A DNA stretch of 64,000 bases, taken from Anaerostipes rhamnosivorans (lineage in GTDB: Bacteria > Bacillota > Clostridia > Lachnospirales > Lachnospiraceae). A model generated the notes under the pieces. The model did no database searches. It was not told where the DNA came from and saw nothing but the letters and a program-made list of their open reading frames with translations. Positions 23,068-32,461 of this stretch are shown here, piece after piece. Position numbers and translations under genes: made by a program. Location: positions 2,704,001 to 2,768,000 of the forward strand of contig NZ_CP040058.1 of NCBI RefSeq assembly GCF_005280655.1. Direction: 5' to 3'. Positions within the stretch are counted from its first letter, which is position 1. Each line of letters begins with the position of its first letter.

Positions 23068-23823
23068 TTAACCGATCACGTCGCTCATGTCATACATACC
23101 TGCCGGTTTCCCTGCCAGATAGATCGCTGCGCTGACCGCTCCTTTTCCAAAAATGGCCTTGGAATATGCCGTGTGATGAAATTCAATAACCTCATCCTGC
23201 CCGGCAAAAATTACATCATGCTGTCCGACAATGGTTCCTCCGCGGACTGCTGAGATGCCGATTTCCTTTTTCGGACGTTGAATCCTCCTCTGGCTTCGGT
23301 CGTAGACGTACTCATATTCATTGTGAAGTGCTTCATTCACCGCATCCGCTAGAGCAAGTGCGGTTCCCGACGGCGCATCCACCTTGAGCTTATGGTGCTT
23401 TTCTACGATATCGATGTCAAAGTCTGCCTCCGCCAGCACTTTCGCCGCCGTATTTACAAGCTTTAATAAAACATTAACACCAAGAGACATATTGGCAGAC
23501 CTCAAAACCGCTGTTTTTTTACTTGTCTCCTGAACCTTTTGAATCTGTTCTTCGCTGAGGCCCGTTGTACAGAGTACAAGCGGGATCTGCTTCTCTGTCA
23601 CATAGTTCAGCAGACGGTCTGTTGCTTTGGAAGATGAAAAGTCGATAATGACATCCACATCCACATTGCAGTCGTCCAGATTCTTAAACACAGGATAAGG
23701 ATTGTGTCCATCGTCCTTAAAGTCCACTCCGGCTGCCATCACGGCGCTGTCAGATTCATCGATGATCTTGCTGATCACCTGTCCCATGGCTCCGTTGCAG
23801 CCGTGCATCATTACTTTTATCAT
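23068..23823 (-). CDS. dapB: 4-hydroxy-tetrahydrodipicolinate reductase
   Basis: A 251-residue DapB, which reduces hydroxy-tetrahydrodipicolinate with NAD(P)H in the lysine and diaminopimelate pathway. The nucleotide-binding GCNGAMGQVI starts at residue 8, the substrate motif EKHHKLKVDAPSGTAL is near residue 140 (catalytic His and Lys), and the C-terminal AIFGKGAVSAAIYL is conserved. It follows dapA by 12 bases. In spore formers the pathway also supplies dipicolinate. The operon is cobO-dapA-dapB. Confidence 0.95.
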   Translation of the reverse strand: MIKVMMHGCNGAMGQVISKIIDESDSAVMAAGVDFKDDGHNPYPVFKNLDDCNVDVDVIIDFSSSKATDRLLNYVTEKQIPLVLCTTGLSEEQIQKVQETSKKTAVLRSANMSLGVNVLLKLVNTAAKVLAEADFDIDIVEKHHKLKVDAPSGTALALADAVNEALHNEYEYVYDRSQRRIQRPKKEIGISAVRGGTIVGQHDVIFAGQDEVIEFHHTAYSKAIFGKGAVSAAIYLAGKPAGMYDMSDVIG

Positions 23824-23835
23824 TCGTGCTGCTCC

Positions 23836-24720
23836 TTAAAGAATTCCTACTTTTTTCATAGCTTCGATCAGTTCCTGGGCATGGTCTTCTTCCATCTCCG
23901 TGAGAGGTCTTCTTACGGCATTGGCTCCGTATCCAAGCTCTGCCATGGCTCTCTTAACAGGGATAGGATTCACTTCACAGAAAAGTTTGTGGATCACATC
24001 CATATACTTCATCTGAAGCTCCTGACTGCCTTTTACATCTCCATTTAAGAACTTCATGACCAGATCATGAGTCTCCTGAGGAGCAATATTAGACAGTACA
24101 GAGATTACACCTTTTCCTCCGAGAGACAAGATTGGAAGTATCTGGTCATCATTTCCAGAGTACATATCAATCTCCCCGTCTGTCAGATAAAGCGCATCCG
24201 CCACCTGGGAAAGGTTTCCGCTGGCTTCTTTCATACCTACGATATTTTCTACAGATTTAAAAATCTTGGCTGTTGTATCGGCCTGAATGTTCACACCGGT
24301 TCTTCCCGGGATATTATACATAAGAATCGGAATGTTCACTGAGTTTCCAATGCTTTCGTAATATTCAACTAAACCGGCCTGTGTCGCTTTATTATAATAT
24401 GGAGTTACTACTAAAAGCCCGTCGCTTCCGACTCTTTCCGACTCCTTGGCAAGATAAAGGGCTTCATCTGTGCAATTAGCACCGGCACCGGCAATGACCG
24501 GAACGCGTTTGTTGACACAGGAAACACATGCGGCAACCACTTCTATCTGTTCTTTATGAGACATTGTGGACGCTTCCCCTGTGGTCCCGCAGATGATGAT
24601 ACTGTCTGTACCATTCTTGATCTGGTCGTCAATGACCCTCTCAAGCTGGTCGTAGTCTACTGATAAGTCCTCTTTCATCGGCGTAATCAACGCAACGCCG
24701 GCCCCAGTAAAAATAGCCAT
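23836..24720 (-). CDS. dapA: 4-hydroxy-tetrahydrodipicolinate synthase
   Basis: A 294-residue class I aldolase (DapA) that condenses pyruvate with aspartate semialdehyde. The family motif GTTGEASTMSHKE is near residue 45, the catalytic Tyr is in ILMYNIPGRTG near residue 135, and the Schiff-base Lys is in NIVGMKEASGNL near residue 160. ATG 24720 gives a seven-base spacing to AGGAGG, while the ATG at 24726 would be too close. It lies between cobO (29 bases upstream) and dapB. Confidence 0.95.
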   Translation of the reverse strand: MAIFTGAGVALITPMKEDLSVDYDQLERVIDDQIKNGTDSIIICGTTGEASTMSHKEQIEVVAACVSCVNKRVPVIAGAGANCTDEALYLAKESERVGSDGLLVVTPYYNKATQAGLVEYYESIGNSVNIPILMYNIPGRTGVNIQADTTAKIFKSVENIVGMKEASGNLSQVADALYLTDGEIDMYSGNDDQILPILSLGGKGVISVLSNIAPQETHDLVMKFLNGDVKGSQELQMKYMDVIHKLFCEVNPIPVKRAMAELGYGANAVRRPLTEMEEDHAQELIEAMKKVGIL

Positions 24721-24749
24721 ATACATTCCTCCTAATCTCTTATGTAACC

Positions 24750-25238
24750 TTATGATTCTTTTATTGTGCTGATACAGTAGATGTCATCCGCCCAGTCCTT
24801 TAGGGAATCGGGCAGGCTTCTCCCTGTCATGATGACTTCCAGTTCCTCATCCCTGCCGGCGATCAGTGCCACCAGTTCCTTCTCTGTGAGAAGTCCGAGA
24901 TCCAAAAGTCCGAGTACCTCATCCAACACTAAGACATCACACTGTCTTGTGTCGATGACCTTTTTTGTATAACAGAGACCGTTTCCAATGAAGTGCTCCT
25001 GTTCTTTTTTCTGTTCAGGAGTCAAATCCATGTAGTGCTGGTCATACTTTTCAAAGCTGAACAGCTGAATCTCTGGTTCCAGGCGTCTGATAAAGCTGAT
25101 TTCTTCCGTGTCTTTTCCTTTCAGGAATTGAACAATAATGACTTGCTTCCCCTGTCCTGCTGCTTTAATACAGTGGCCTAAGGCAGACGATGTCTTCCCC
25201 TTGCCCTGTCCGCAGTAAACTTCCACTCGTCCTTTCAT
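24750..25238 (-). CDS. cobO: corrinoid adenosyltransferase
   Basis: A 162-residue CobO/CobA-type ATP:corrinoid adenosyltransferase that makes adenosylcobalamin or adenosylcobinamide. The P-loop GQGKGKTSSALG spans residues 10-21, VIIVQFLKG follows near residue 35, and the Walker B-like DVLVLDEVLG lies near residue 100. It is slightly shorter than the E. coli enzyme, as is common in Clostridia. ATG 25238 follows GAGGTGAAAAG. It precedes dapA in the same operon. No cobalamin riboswitch was seen upstream. Confidence 0.9.
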   Translation of the reverse strand: MKGRVEVYCGQGKGKTSSALGHCIKAAGQGKQVIIVQFLKGKDTEEISFIRRLEPEIQLFSFEKYDQHYMDLTPEQKKEQEHFIGNGLCYTKKVIDTRQCDVLVLDEVLGLLDLGLLTEKELVALIAGRDEELEVIMTGRSLPDSLKDWADDIYCISTIKES

Positions 25239-25278
25239 CTTTTCACCTCAAAGAATCTTCCTTTAGTAATATCGCTTT

Positions 25279-25284
25279 ATTATA
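25279..25284 (-). promoter_or_regulatory. extended -10 promoter of the cobO-dapA-dapB operon
   Basis: TGATATAAT on the minus strand forms an extended -10, about 40 bases before the cobO start. No good -35 is present at normal spacing. Confidence 0.5.
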
Positions 25285-25368
25285 TCACCAATCCGGCAAA
25301 AAATCTATCCCTTATCGTGCGAAGCAAATTCATGGCATTTTACTGGTCATGCCCCATTTTCAGCGGGA

Positions 25369-26004
25369 TTACTCTTCTTCAAGAACCTTCATTTCAAGTT
25401 TGTTCACAGAAACTTCATAGGCCGTTCTCTTAACAACCTCAAATTCACTGATCCTTTTCTGGTATTCACGGCTCTGGATCCTTCCCACCAGTTCAATCCT
25501 GGCTCCGATTTCCAGGCTGCCCGCAAATCTGGCATTCCTTCCCCAGCAGATACAAGGGATATAATCGGACTTGCCATATGAACGGTTCACAGCCAGCAGG
25601 ATGTCACAGATCTCCCGTCCGAGAGGTGTCATCCGGTAAACCGGCTGTTTACAGATAAATCCGTCCAGCTGGATCTGATTCGGCTTCACGTCTTCCATGG
25701 AATCCAGAAATTCCAGATCCCTGACAAAGACAGATAAAATCAGATGATTATGGTTTTCTTCATGCTTGTTATAAGAGCGGAACTGTCCGAAAGCCCTTAA
25801 ATATTTGCCCCGGCAGTCTTTTGTCACATCCACTAAACGTTCGGAAATCATCAATGGTATTTCATCAGTCGCTTCGCTTAACCTGTTTACTAAAAGTTTG
25901 ACCATATAAAAACCTTCACCAAAAATCTCATGGCTGTATTCAAAGGTGGATATGATCTCGCCCGCTACCTCCACTTGATTATTATTGATTCCTTTTTCTG
26001 TCAT
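25369..26004 (-). CDS. SSB-like protein with two OB-fold regions
   Basis: A 211-residue protein with two OB-type segments. The first is at residues 8-100 (QVEVAGEIISTFEYSHEIFG). The second, at about 110-205, has the SSB pattern IQLDGFICKQPVYRMTPLGR, then YIPCICWGRNARFAG and ARIELVGRIQSREYQ. It lacks the acidic C-terminal tip of housekeeping SSB, so it is probably an accessory single-strand binding protein. ATG 26004 follows AGGGAGAAAAAG; the frame upstream to 26088 has no such site. It lies 106 bases after typA on the same strand. Confidence 0.75.
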   Translation of the reverse strand: MTEKGINNNQVEVAGEIISTFEYSHEIFGEGFYMVKLLVNRLSEATDEIPLMISERLVDVTKDCRGKYLRAFGQFRSYNKHEENHNHLILSVFVRDLEFLDSMEDVKPNQIQLDGFICKQPVYRMTPLGREICDILLAVNRSYGKSDYIPCICWGRNARFAGSLEIGARIELVGRIQSREYQKRISEFEVVKRTAYEVSVNKLEMKVLEEE

Positions 26005-26109
26005 ACTTTTTCTCCCTTCTTGTATCAATTCGTGTACTATACAGAGTATTCCAAATTGGCAGCAATTAGAAGAAAAATCCTTCGACAAAATATTCGGAAG
26101 GTTTTGACA

Positions 26110-27936
26110 TTATTTTTTCTTATATGCCTGTCTTTTCCTCATTGTAGGGTCCAAAATCTTCTTTCGGATCCTGATATTTTCCGGTGTAATCTCCAGCAGT
26201 TCGTCCGTGTCAATGAACTCCAGAGCCTGTTCCAGGCTTAAGATTTTAGGTGGTGAAAGCTTCAGTGAATCATCGGAACCTGAGGCACGGGTATTGGTGA
26301 GCTTCTTGGTCTTGCAGACATTCACTTCTACATCCTCAGCCTTTCCGTTCTGGCCGATGACCATACCGCTGTAAACCTTCTCGCCGGCTCCCACAAACAA
26401 GGTTCCTCTTTCCTGGGCCGCAAATAAGCCATAGGTTACAGTCTCACCTGTTTCATAGGCGATCAATGAACCCTGCTTGCGGTACTGGATGTCCCCCTTA
26501 TAAGGTCCATAACCGTCGAAAACTGTGTTTAAGATACCATTGCCCTTTGTATCGGTGAGAAACTCACCCCGGTAGCCGATCAAACCTCTGGACGGAATAG
26601 AGAATTCCAGCCGGGAATAACCGCCCTTGGCTGAACTCATTCCCTGAAGTTCCCCTTTTCTCTGGCTTAACTTATCTATTACGGCCCCTGAGAACTCTTC
26701 TGGAACGTCCACGACGGCGATCTCCATAGGCTCCAGTTTTTTGCCGTTCTCGTCTTCTTTATATAGGACCTCAGCCTTGCTCACTGCAAACTCATAGCCT
26801 TCACGGCGCATATTTTCAATCAGGACGGATAAATGGAGTTCTCCACGTCCGGACACCTTATAGCTGTCGGTTGAATCACTCTCTTCCACTCTCAGGCTGA
26901 CATCCGTATTCAATTCCCGGAACAGACGGTCTCTTAAATGTCTGCTTGTCACAAACTTGCCTTCCTGTCCCGCCAATGGGCTGTCATTGACCATGAACTG
27001 CATGGCAATGGTAGGCTCTGAGATCTTCTGAAATGGGATGGCCACAGGCTCCTCCAGGTCACAGATCGTATCCCCAATGTGGATATCAGAGATTCCAGAG
27101 ATTGCCACGATAGAACCAATCCCTGCCTCCTTCACATCCACTTTGTTAAGTCCCTCAAATTCGTATAATTTGGTGATGCGGACCTTCTGCTGCTTTTCTT
27201 CCTCATGGGCATTGACCACCATATATTCCTGGTTAACCTTGATAGAACCGTTGTCCACTTTACCGACACCGATCCTTCCCACATATTCATTGTAGTCAAT
27301 GGTACTGATCAGTACCTGGGTTGGTTTTTCCGGATCTCCCTCCGGAGCTTCAATGTGTTCAATGATCGTATCAAACAAAGGCTTCATATCCTTCTGTTCG
27401 TTATCCAGATCAGTGACTGCATATCCGCCCTTTGCGGATGCAAACACAAACGGACAATCTAACTGCTTATCGTCAGCATCCAACTCCATCAGCAATTCCA
27501 GAACCTCATCCACTACCTCGTGAGGTCTTGCCTCCGGCCGGTCTACCTTATTGACACATACGATCACTGACAGATCCAGCTCCAATGCTTTTTTCAAGAC
27601 AAACTTTGTCTGAGGCATGGGACCCTCAAAGGCATCCACAACAAGTACAACACCGTTTACCATCTTTAACACACGCTCTACTTCGCCTCCGAAATCAGCA
27701 TGCCCCGGTGTATCAATAATGTTGATCTTTACATCATTATAACGGACTCCGGTATTTTTCGACAAAATCGTGATACCGCGTTCCCGCTCAATATCGTTAG
27801 AGTCCATGACTCTTTCTTCCACTGCCTGATTTTCGCGGAAGGTACCGCTCTGTTTTAACAGTTCATCCACCAATGTGGTCTTTCCATGATCGACATGGGC
27901 AATAATCGCAATATTTCTAATATCTTCTCTTACCAT
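26110..27936 (-). CDS. typA: ribosome-associated GTPase TypA/BipA
   Basis: A 608-residue translational GTPase related to EF-G that aids ribosome assembly and stress adaptation. G1 is [10 protein letters not shown] at residue 14, G2 is [13 protein letters not shown]3 is [14 protein letters not shown], and G4 is [11 protein letters not shown] near residue 128. A domain II, an EF-G-like domain V and the BipA-specific C-terminal domain ([17 protein letters not shown]) follow. ATG 27936 lies behind AAAGGAAAGTGAG. A promoter at 27975-28003 serves it. Confidence 0.95.
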   Translation of the reverse strand: MVREDIRNIAIIAHVDHGKTTLVDELLKQSGTFRENQAVEERVMDSNDIERERGITILSKNTGVRYNDVKINIIDTPGHADFGGEVERVLKMVNGVVLVVDAFEGPMPQTKFVLKKALELDLSVIVCVNKVDRPEARPHEVVDEVLELLMELDADDKQLDCPFVFASAKGGYAVTDLDNEQKDMKPLFDTIIEHIEAPEGDPEKPTQVLISTIDYNEYVGRIGVGKVDNGSIKVNQEYMVVNAHEEEKQQKVRITKLYEFEGLNKVDVKEAGIGSIVAISGISDIHIGDTICDLEEPVAIPFQKISEPTIAMQFMVNDSPLAGQEGKFVTSRHLRDRLFRELNTDVSLRVEESDSTDSYKVSGRGELHLSVLIENMRREGYEFAVSKAEVLYKEDENGKKLEPMEIAVVDVPEEFSGAVIDKLSQRKGELQGMSSAKGGYSRLEFSIPSRGLIGYRGEFLTDTKGNGILNTVFDGYGPYKGDIQYRKQGSLIAYETGETVTYGLFAAQERGTLFVGAGEKVYSGMVIGQNGKAEDVEVNVCKTKKLTNTRASGSDDSLKLSPPKILSLEQALEFIDTDELLEITPENIRIRKKILDPTMRKRQAYKKK

Positions 27937-27974
27937 CTTTTACTCACTTTCCTTTAAAAAACGTCAACTTTTGT

Positions 27975-28003
27975 AGTTTAGCACATACGGATATAAGATT
28001 CAA
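27975..28003 (-). promoter_or_regulatory. typA promoter
   Basis: TTGAAT (28003-27998), 17 bases, TAAACT (27980-27975) preceded by TGC on the minus strand, about 40 bases before the typA start codon. Confidence 0.65.
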
Positions 28004-28047
28004 ATATTACTCTCATTGTTTCCCAAAGCATTTTTGCCATTCATATT

Positions 28048-28680
28048 TCATTTTGTTCCGAAAATCCGGTCTCCGGCATCTCCAAGTCCCGGGAGAATGT
28101 AACCGTTTTCATTCAGTTCCCTGTCGATCTCTCCGCAGTAGATCTGGATATCCGGATGTGCTTTTGACAGACGCTTTACTCCCTCCGGCGCCGCAATGAT
28201 GGAAACAAACTTAATCTGTTTTCCGCCTTTCTGCTTTACGAACTGTACTGCGGCATCTGCTGATCCTCCTGTGGCCAGCATAGGATCTACAATAAGGATC
28301 ATTCTTTGGTCAATGCCTTCCGGAAGCTTACAGTAATATTCCTTAGGCTCCAGTGTCTCTTCATCCCTGTACATCCCCACATGTCCCACCTTTGCGGAAG
28401 GTACCAGGGACAGGATCCCGCCGGTCATGCCAAGTCCTGCCCTTAAGATCGGGACCAAGGCCAGTTTTTTCCCTTTTATGATCGGCGCCATGGTCGTCTC
28501 CAGAGGTGTCTTGATCTCTATTTCTTCCATTTCAAGGTCCCTGAGCACCTCATATCCCATAAGCATAGAAATTTCTTCCACTAAAGCTCTGAATTCCTTT
28601 GTTTTGCATGTTTCATCCCTGAGCTGGGATATCTTATGCTTGATCAGCGGATGGCTGAAAACAGTTACATTCTCGTTCAT
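28048..28680 (-). CDS. upp: uracil phosphoribosyltransferase
   Basis: A 210-residue UPRTase that salvages uracil with PRPP to give UMP. The N-terminal [19 protein letters not shown] is typical, [11 protein letters not shown] is near residue 80, the PRPP loop [13 protein letters not shown] near residue 127, and the C-terminal [17 protein letters not shown] binds uracil. ATG 28680 follows GAAAGGAAATG; the longer frame to 28728 has no such site. It is divergent from hydE. Confidence 0.95.
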   Translation of the reverse strand: MNENVTVFSHPLIKHKISQLRDETCKTKEFRALVEEISMLMGYEVLRDLEMEEIEIKTPLETTMAPIIKGKKLALVPILRAGLGMTGGILSLVPSAKVGHVGMYRDEETLEPKEYYCKLPEGIDQRMILIVDPMLATGGSADAAVQFVKQKGGKQIKFVSIIAAPEGVKRLSKAHPDIQIYCGEIDRELNENGYILPGLGDAGDRIFGTK

Positions 28681-28773
28681 GATCATTTCCTTTCTTTTTC
28701 TCCTGTAGTTTCTATCAAATTTTATCACAAAGCCACGGGGAGAGAAAACCTTTATCTTCTATTTTTATTATGG

Positions 28774-28779
28774 TATGAT
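28774..28779 (+). promoter_or_regulatory. -10 element upstream of hydE
   Basis: TATGAT lies 38 bases before the hydE start. A weak TTTATC at 28751-28756 is at 17-base spacing. The assignment rests mainly on position. Confidence 0.4.
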
Positions 28780-28816
28780 ATGCTCACGAATATGCTAAGA
28801 AAGGAACCTGATTTGT

Positions 28817-29857
28817 ATGAACCAGTTTTCATTGATCGACCGATTATATAACGATCAGATTTTGTCGAAAGAAGACTTTATCTGCCTCATAGAACACAGA
28901 ACCAAAGAAGATGCCGAATATATAGCATCCCTGGCCCGGAAAGAGGCACAGAAGATATATGGTACAGGAGTGTTCCCACGAGGGCTCATTGAGTTTACCA
29001 ACTACTGCAAGAATGACTGCTGTTACTGCGGCATTCAACGTTCTAATGCAAATGTGAGCCGTTACCGCCTGACACCAGAGCAGATCCTCTCTGCCTGCCA
29101 GTGCGGATATGAGCTTGGATACCGAAGCTTTGTCCTTCAGGGAGGAGAAGATCCCTATTTTAACGATGAACGTATGGTTTCCATTGTTTCTCTCATGCGC
29201 AAAACTTATCCTGACTGTGCCATCACCCTGTCCCTTGGGGAACGCTCTCTGGAAAGCTATCAGGCTCTCCATGCGGCCGGCGCTGACCGCTATCTTCTGC
29301 GCCATGAGACAGCCACAGAGGAACACTATCAGCACCTTCATCCAAAGGAAATGTCCCTGGCTCACCGGAAACAGTGCCTGTGGAATCTAAAAGAAGCTGG
29401 CTTCCATGTGGGTACCGGCTTCATGGTGGGCGCTCCCGGACAGACTGCGGCCCATCTGGCAGAGGACCTGCTGTTTATTAAAGAACTGGACCCTAAGATG
29501 GTAGGCATTGGTCCATTTGTGCCCCATCACGACACCCCTTTTAAGGACGAGCCGTCCGGCACAGCAGAACTTACAACCTTTTTGATCAGCATTCTGCGCC
29601 TGATGAACCATCATCTTCTGCTGCCTTCCACTACGGCCCTTGGAACCATTGATCCTAAAGGACGTGAAAAAGGGATTCTGGCCGGTGCAAATGTAGTGAT
29701 GCCGAATCTTTCCCCTATTGATGTCAGAAAAGACTATGCCCTATACGACAACAAGATCTGTACCGGCGATGAAGCCGCTGAGTGCGTGGGCTGCCTTGGC
29801 CGCAGGATGGACAGCATAGGGTATCATTTAGAATTCTGCCGCGGGGATTATAGATAA
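28817..29857 (+). CDS. hydE: [FeFe]-hydrogenase maturase HydE (radical SAM)
   Basis: A 346-residue radical SAM enzyme of the BioB/HydE group. The cluster motif C64-x3-C68-x2-C71 reads CKNDCCYC, and the context FTNYCKN and FVLQGGEDPYF fits HydE, which helps build the diiron subsite of the [FeFe]-hydrogenase H-cluster. GADRYLLRHETAT and GFMVGAPGQT are also typical. PylB and related enzymes are close, but no Pyl genes are present. It has its own promoter region and stands apart from hydF, hydG and any hydrogenase gene in this window. Its 3' end overlaps the convergent LuxR-type gene by ten bases. Confidence 0.85.
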   Translation: MNQFSLIDRLYNDQILSKEDFICLIEHRTKEDAEYIASLARKEAQKIYGTGVFPRGLIEFTNYCKNDCCYCGIQRSNANVSRYRLTPEQILSACQCGYELGYRSFVLQGGEDPYFNDERMVSIVSLMRKTYPDCAITLSLGERSLESYQALHAAGADRYLLRHETATEEHYQHLHPKEMSLAHRKQCLWNLKEAGFHVGTGFMVGAPGQTAAHLAEDLLFIKELDPKMVGIGPFVPHHDTPFKDEPSGTAELTTFLISILRLMNHHLLLPSTTALGTIDPKGREKGILAGANVVMPNLSPIDVRKDYALYDNKICTGDEAAECVGCLGRRMDSIGYHLEFCRGDYR

Positions 29858-32391
29858 TCATCGTCTTCCATCTTATTCACGGCATCCAATCGGTTGCTGG
29901 CCCCTAATTTAGAATAGATATGGATCAAATGGCTTTTCACCGTAGCCAGGGAGATACACAGATCCCTGGCTATCTCTTTGTTTGTCTTTCCTTTTTTAAT
30001 CTCCATGAGCACTTCCCTTTCTCTCAGAGTGAGCAGCTCATTCTGTCCTGCTGTGCCAAGGCTTCGGATAAAGTCCTGTTCCTTTGCGGACAGCTGTTTT
30101 TTCCACAGAGGCCCTGCCTTTTGTAAAAGTTGTCCCCACTGATCCCTGACCATCCAAAACGGCAGGCGGTGATTTTCAGAAAAAGAATAATATACTGCTT
30201 CCGACATAGCAGCTTCTCTTATCCGGATGCTTTCTTTATCTTCTTTATGGAGCAGGAGCCTGGCTTTCATAAGTCCTGCCTGGGAAATGGCAGCTTTATT
30301 TCCTGTTTCCCTGGCGTAGGCCAGAATTCTTTCCAAAAGCTCCAGCGCTTCTTTTTCTTTCCCTTTCTCCCACAGCAGCAAAGCATATAAAATCTGGCTG
30401 TTGTAATCGGTTTCCTTCAGGTCTGTACTCTCATAGTCTTTTTGGAACTCCTCAAATACAAGATCCCCGGGCATCGCTTTGTAATAAAGCAGCAGTTCTT
30501 CTCCCATATGGACCAGTTTTGCTGCCGAATAGTTTCTAATATCAGCCAGCATCTCCCTGGCTTCTTCGTACTGCCCCGTTATAACAAGCAACCTCAAGCT
30601 TGTGACCTTCCAAGCCAGCAGGATGCTTCCAGATTTTTCTTGCATGTATTTTTTTGTCTGGCAAAGAGCCTCTCCTGCTTTCTCAAGTTCCATCTGTTTT
30701 ATATAAACCCCGGCAATCCCCACAAAGAAAGAAGGCTTCATGTTGGGAAGTCTTGCCATAAGCGGCCGGGAGGCCTCATAAGCTTCCATAGCCTTCGAAA
30801 GTTTCCCTGTATACTCATACATCTGGCATTTTGTTGTGTATAGGAAAAAACCAATATACAGGTTTGCCGATTCCTGATAATACTGATCCGCTTCCCTCAG
30901 ATATGCTTCTGCTTCCCGGACTCTGTCCTGAATAAACAGCAGGTAAGCATTTTTGATCAAGGTGATCGTCATCGTCATCTTTCCCATGGGAAGGTTTAAT
31001 GTCTCCTCAAGGGGAAGAATCTCATTATGTCTCTTCTGGATGGACCTGGCCAGAAACAGATCAATATAGGAAAACGCTTCATACACCTGGTCATACTTCA
31101 TCTTTTCCTCGATCAGACGGTAGATTTTCTCACACGTTTCTTCCTCAAAGTTTGAATAATAATAGAAGAAAGCCTGACAGGCAAACTCAGGACATTCTGC
31201 TGAGCGTTCAATAGGAATCTGTTTTAAATATGTGATGGCTTCCCCGGCGAACTCCATCTGTGCGATGACCTGCATGGCATGTGTGTAGTCTCTTCTTTTT
31301 ATATCATACTTCAGACATTCGCCAAAATCCCCTTTTTCTAAATATACCTCGGAGGCTTTCCGAAGAATCTTCCCCTTTTGACTCTCAGGCAGTGTTTCAA
31401 ATCTGCGCCCGAAGAATTCTTTTAAAATATCATGACAGCAGTAAATCTCCTTTTCTTCATTTAAGATTGTGAGCATAACATTTTTCCCGAGCAGCCCCTG
31501 TATCATCTGCTGAAATGAGAAGTCCTCAAACAAAGACCCGCAGACTTCTTCATCAAAGTATCCAAGGATTCCAGCCACTGTGAGGAATTCGGTCTCTTTA
31601 GATGTAAGACTGGAGAGTACTTCTCTTTCCATGTATTTGTCGATAATACTTCCGCTGAATTTCTGTTTTCTTATATTTTCCCCGTCCTTTGTAACGGAAA
31701 GTGACAGAAGCTGCAGGCCTCCAACCCACCCCGCTGCAAGCCTGCACATCTCTGACAATGTTGTTTCTTTGCAGGAGAGCTGCAGGGTGTTTTTTAAAAA
31801 GGCTGCTGCCTCCGCCCCATCCAGCTTTAATTCTTCCGGACGAATCTCAAAGAGTTTTGCCTCCATTGCCAGGGTTCCCAGGTAGATATCCGGTTTTTTC
31901 CGGCCGGACAGAATAAGGTGCATGCTATCCGGCATATGGGCAACAAAAAAATCCAGTGATTCCAGAAGCTTTTGATTCTTTATATACTGAGCATTATCCA
32001 GCACAAGGAAACACTCCCCAGCCTCATAGAGGCGGTTGATAAGCAGTGCCAAAACCTGCTCCATATCTTCTTCCTGAATATGTTCTTTTAAAACCGTCTG
32101 CATCTGTATGTCATTTCCGATCAGATCCTTCAGAGCTTCCATCACATAGTTCCAAAAAACGATCACATGATCAAAAGCTTCATCCAGCGTGATCCAGAAG
32201 ACCGGTCCCGAACCGGATTGCTGAAACCATGAGGAGACCAGAGTCGTTTTCCCCGTTCCTGCGCCTCCTTCGATCAATGCAGCCTTTGAGTATCTGATCT
32301 GTTCCAGCTTGGAAAACAGACGTGTTCTTACCACATAATGGTCCCGTGGAACCGGCATCCCGATTTTCGTCATGATCAATGGTCTCTCCAT
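29848..32391 (-). CDS. MalT-like LuxR-family regulator (STAND ATPase)
   Basis: An 847-residue signal-transduction ATPase regulator. An N-terminal NTPase domain has the P-loop GGAGTGKTT at residues 42-50 and a Walker B-like LVLDNAQYI near residue 125. A winged-helix linker and a long helical TPR-like region (about 330-770) follow. The C-terminal LuxR helix-turn-helix starts at LTLREREVLMEIKKGKTNKE and ends SHLIHIYSKLGASNRLDAV. Such proteins switch on genes after binding an inducer and ATP. The target is not evident; the ABC-2 exporter 70 bases upstream on the same strand is a candidate. ATG 32391 follows GGGGAGACAG. Confidence 0.9.
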   Translation of the reverse strand: MERPLIMTKIGMPVPRDHYVVRTRLFSKLEQIRYSKAALIEGGAGTGKTTLVSSWFQQSGSGPVFWITLDEAFDHVIVFWNYVMEALKDLIGNDIQMQTVLKEHIQEEDMEQVLALLINRLYEAGECFLVLDNAQYIKNQKLLESLDFFVAHMPDSMHLILSGRKKPDIYLGTLAMEAKLFEIRPEELKLDGAEAAAFLKNTLQLSCKETTLSEMCRLAAGWVGGLQLLSLSVTKDGENIRKQKFSGSIIDKYMEREVLSSLTSKETEFLTVAGILGYFDEEVCGSLFEDFSFQQMIQGLLGKNVMLTILNEEKEIYCCHDILKEFFGRRFETLPESQKGKILRKASEVYLEKGDFGECLKYDIKRRDYTHAMQVIAQMEFAGEAITYLKQIPIERSAECPEFACQAFFYYYSNFEEETCEKIYRLIEEKMKYDQVYEAFSYIDLFLARSIQKRHNEILPLEETLNLPMGKMTMTITLIKNAYLLFIQDRVREAEAYLREADQYYQESANLYIGFFLYTTKCQMYEYTGKLSKAMEAYEASRPLMARLPNMKPSFFVGIAGVYIKQMELEKAGEALCQTKKYMQEKSGSILLAWKVTSLRLLVITGQYEEAREMLADIRNYSAAKLVHMGEELLLYYKAMPGDLVFEEFQKDYESTDLKETDYNSQILYALLLWEKGKEKEALELLERILAYARETGNKAAISQAGLMKARLLLHKEDKESIRIREAAMSEAVYYSFSENHRLPFWMVRDQWGQLLQKAGPLWKKQLSAKEQDFIRSLGTAGQNELLTLREREVLMEIKKGKTNKEIARDLCISLATVKSHLIHIYSKLGASNRLDAVNKMEDDDYL

Positions 32392-32461
32392 CTGTCTCCC
32401 CTTCCCAACTTTATTTCTGCCCTGATTGTACCCTGAACACCTGCCCTTTGCAACTGTCTGC

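Noticed and set aside
25239..25368. Cobalamin or lysine riboswitch before cobO-dapA-dapB
   Set aside because: The leader after the extended -10 is only about 40 bases and lacks the conserved boxes of either riboswitch.
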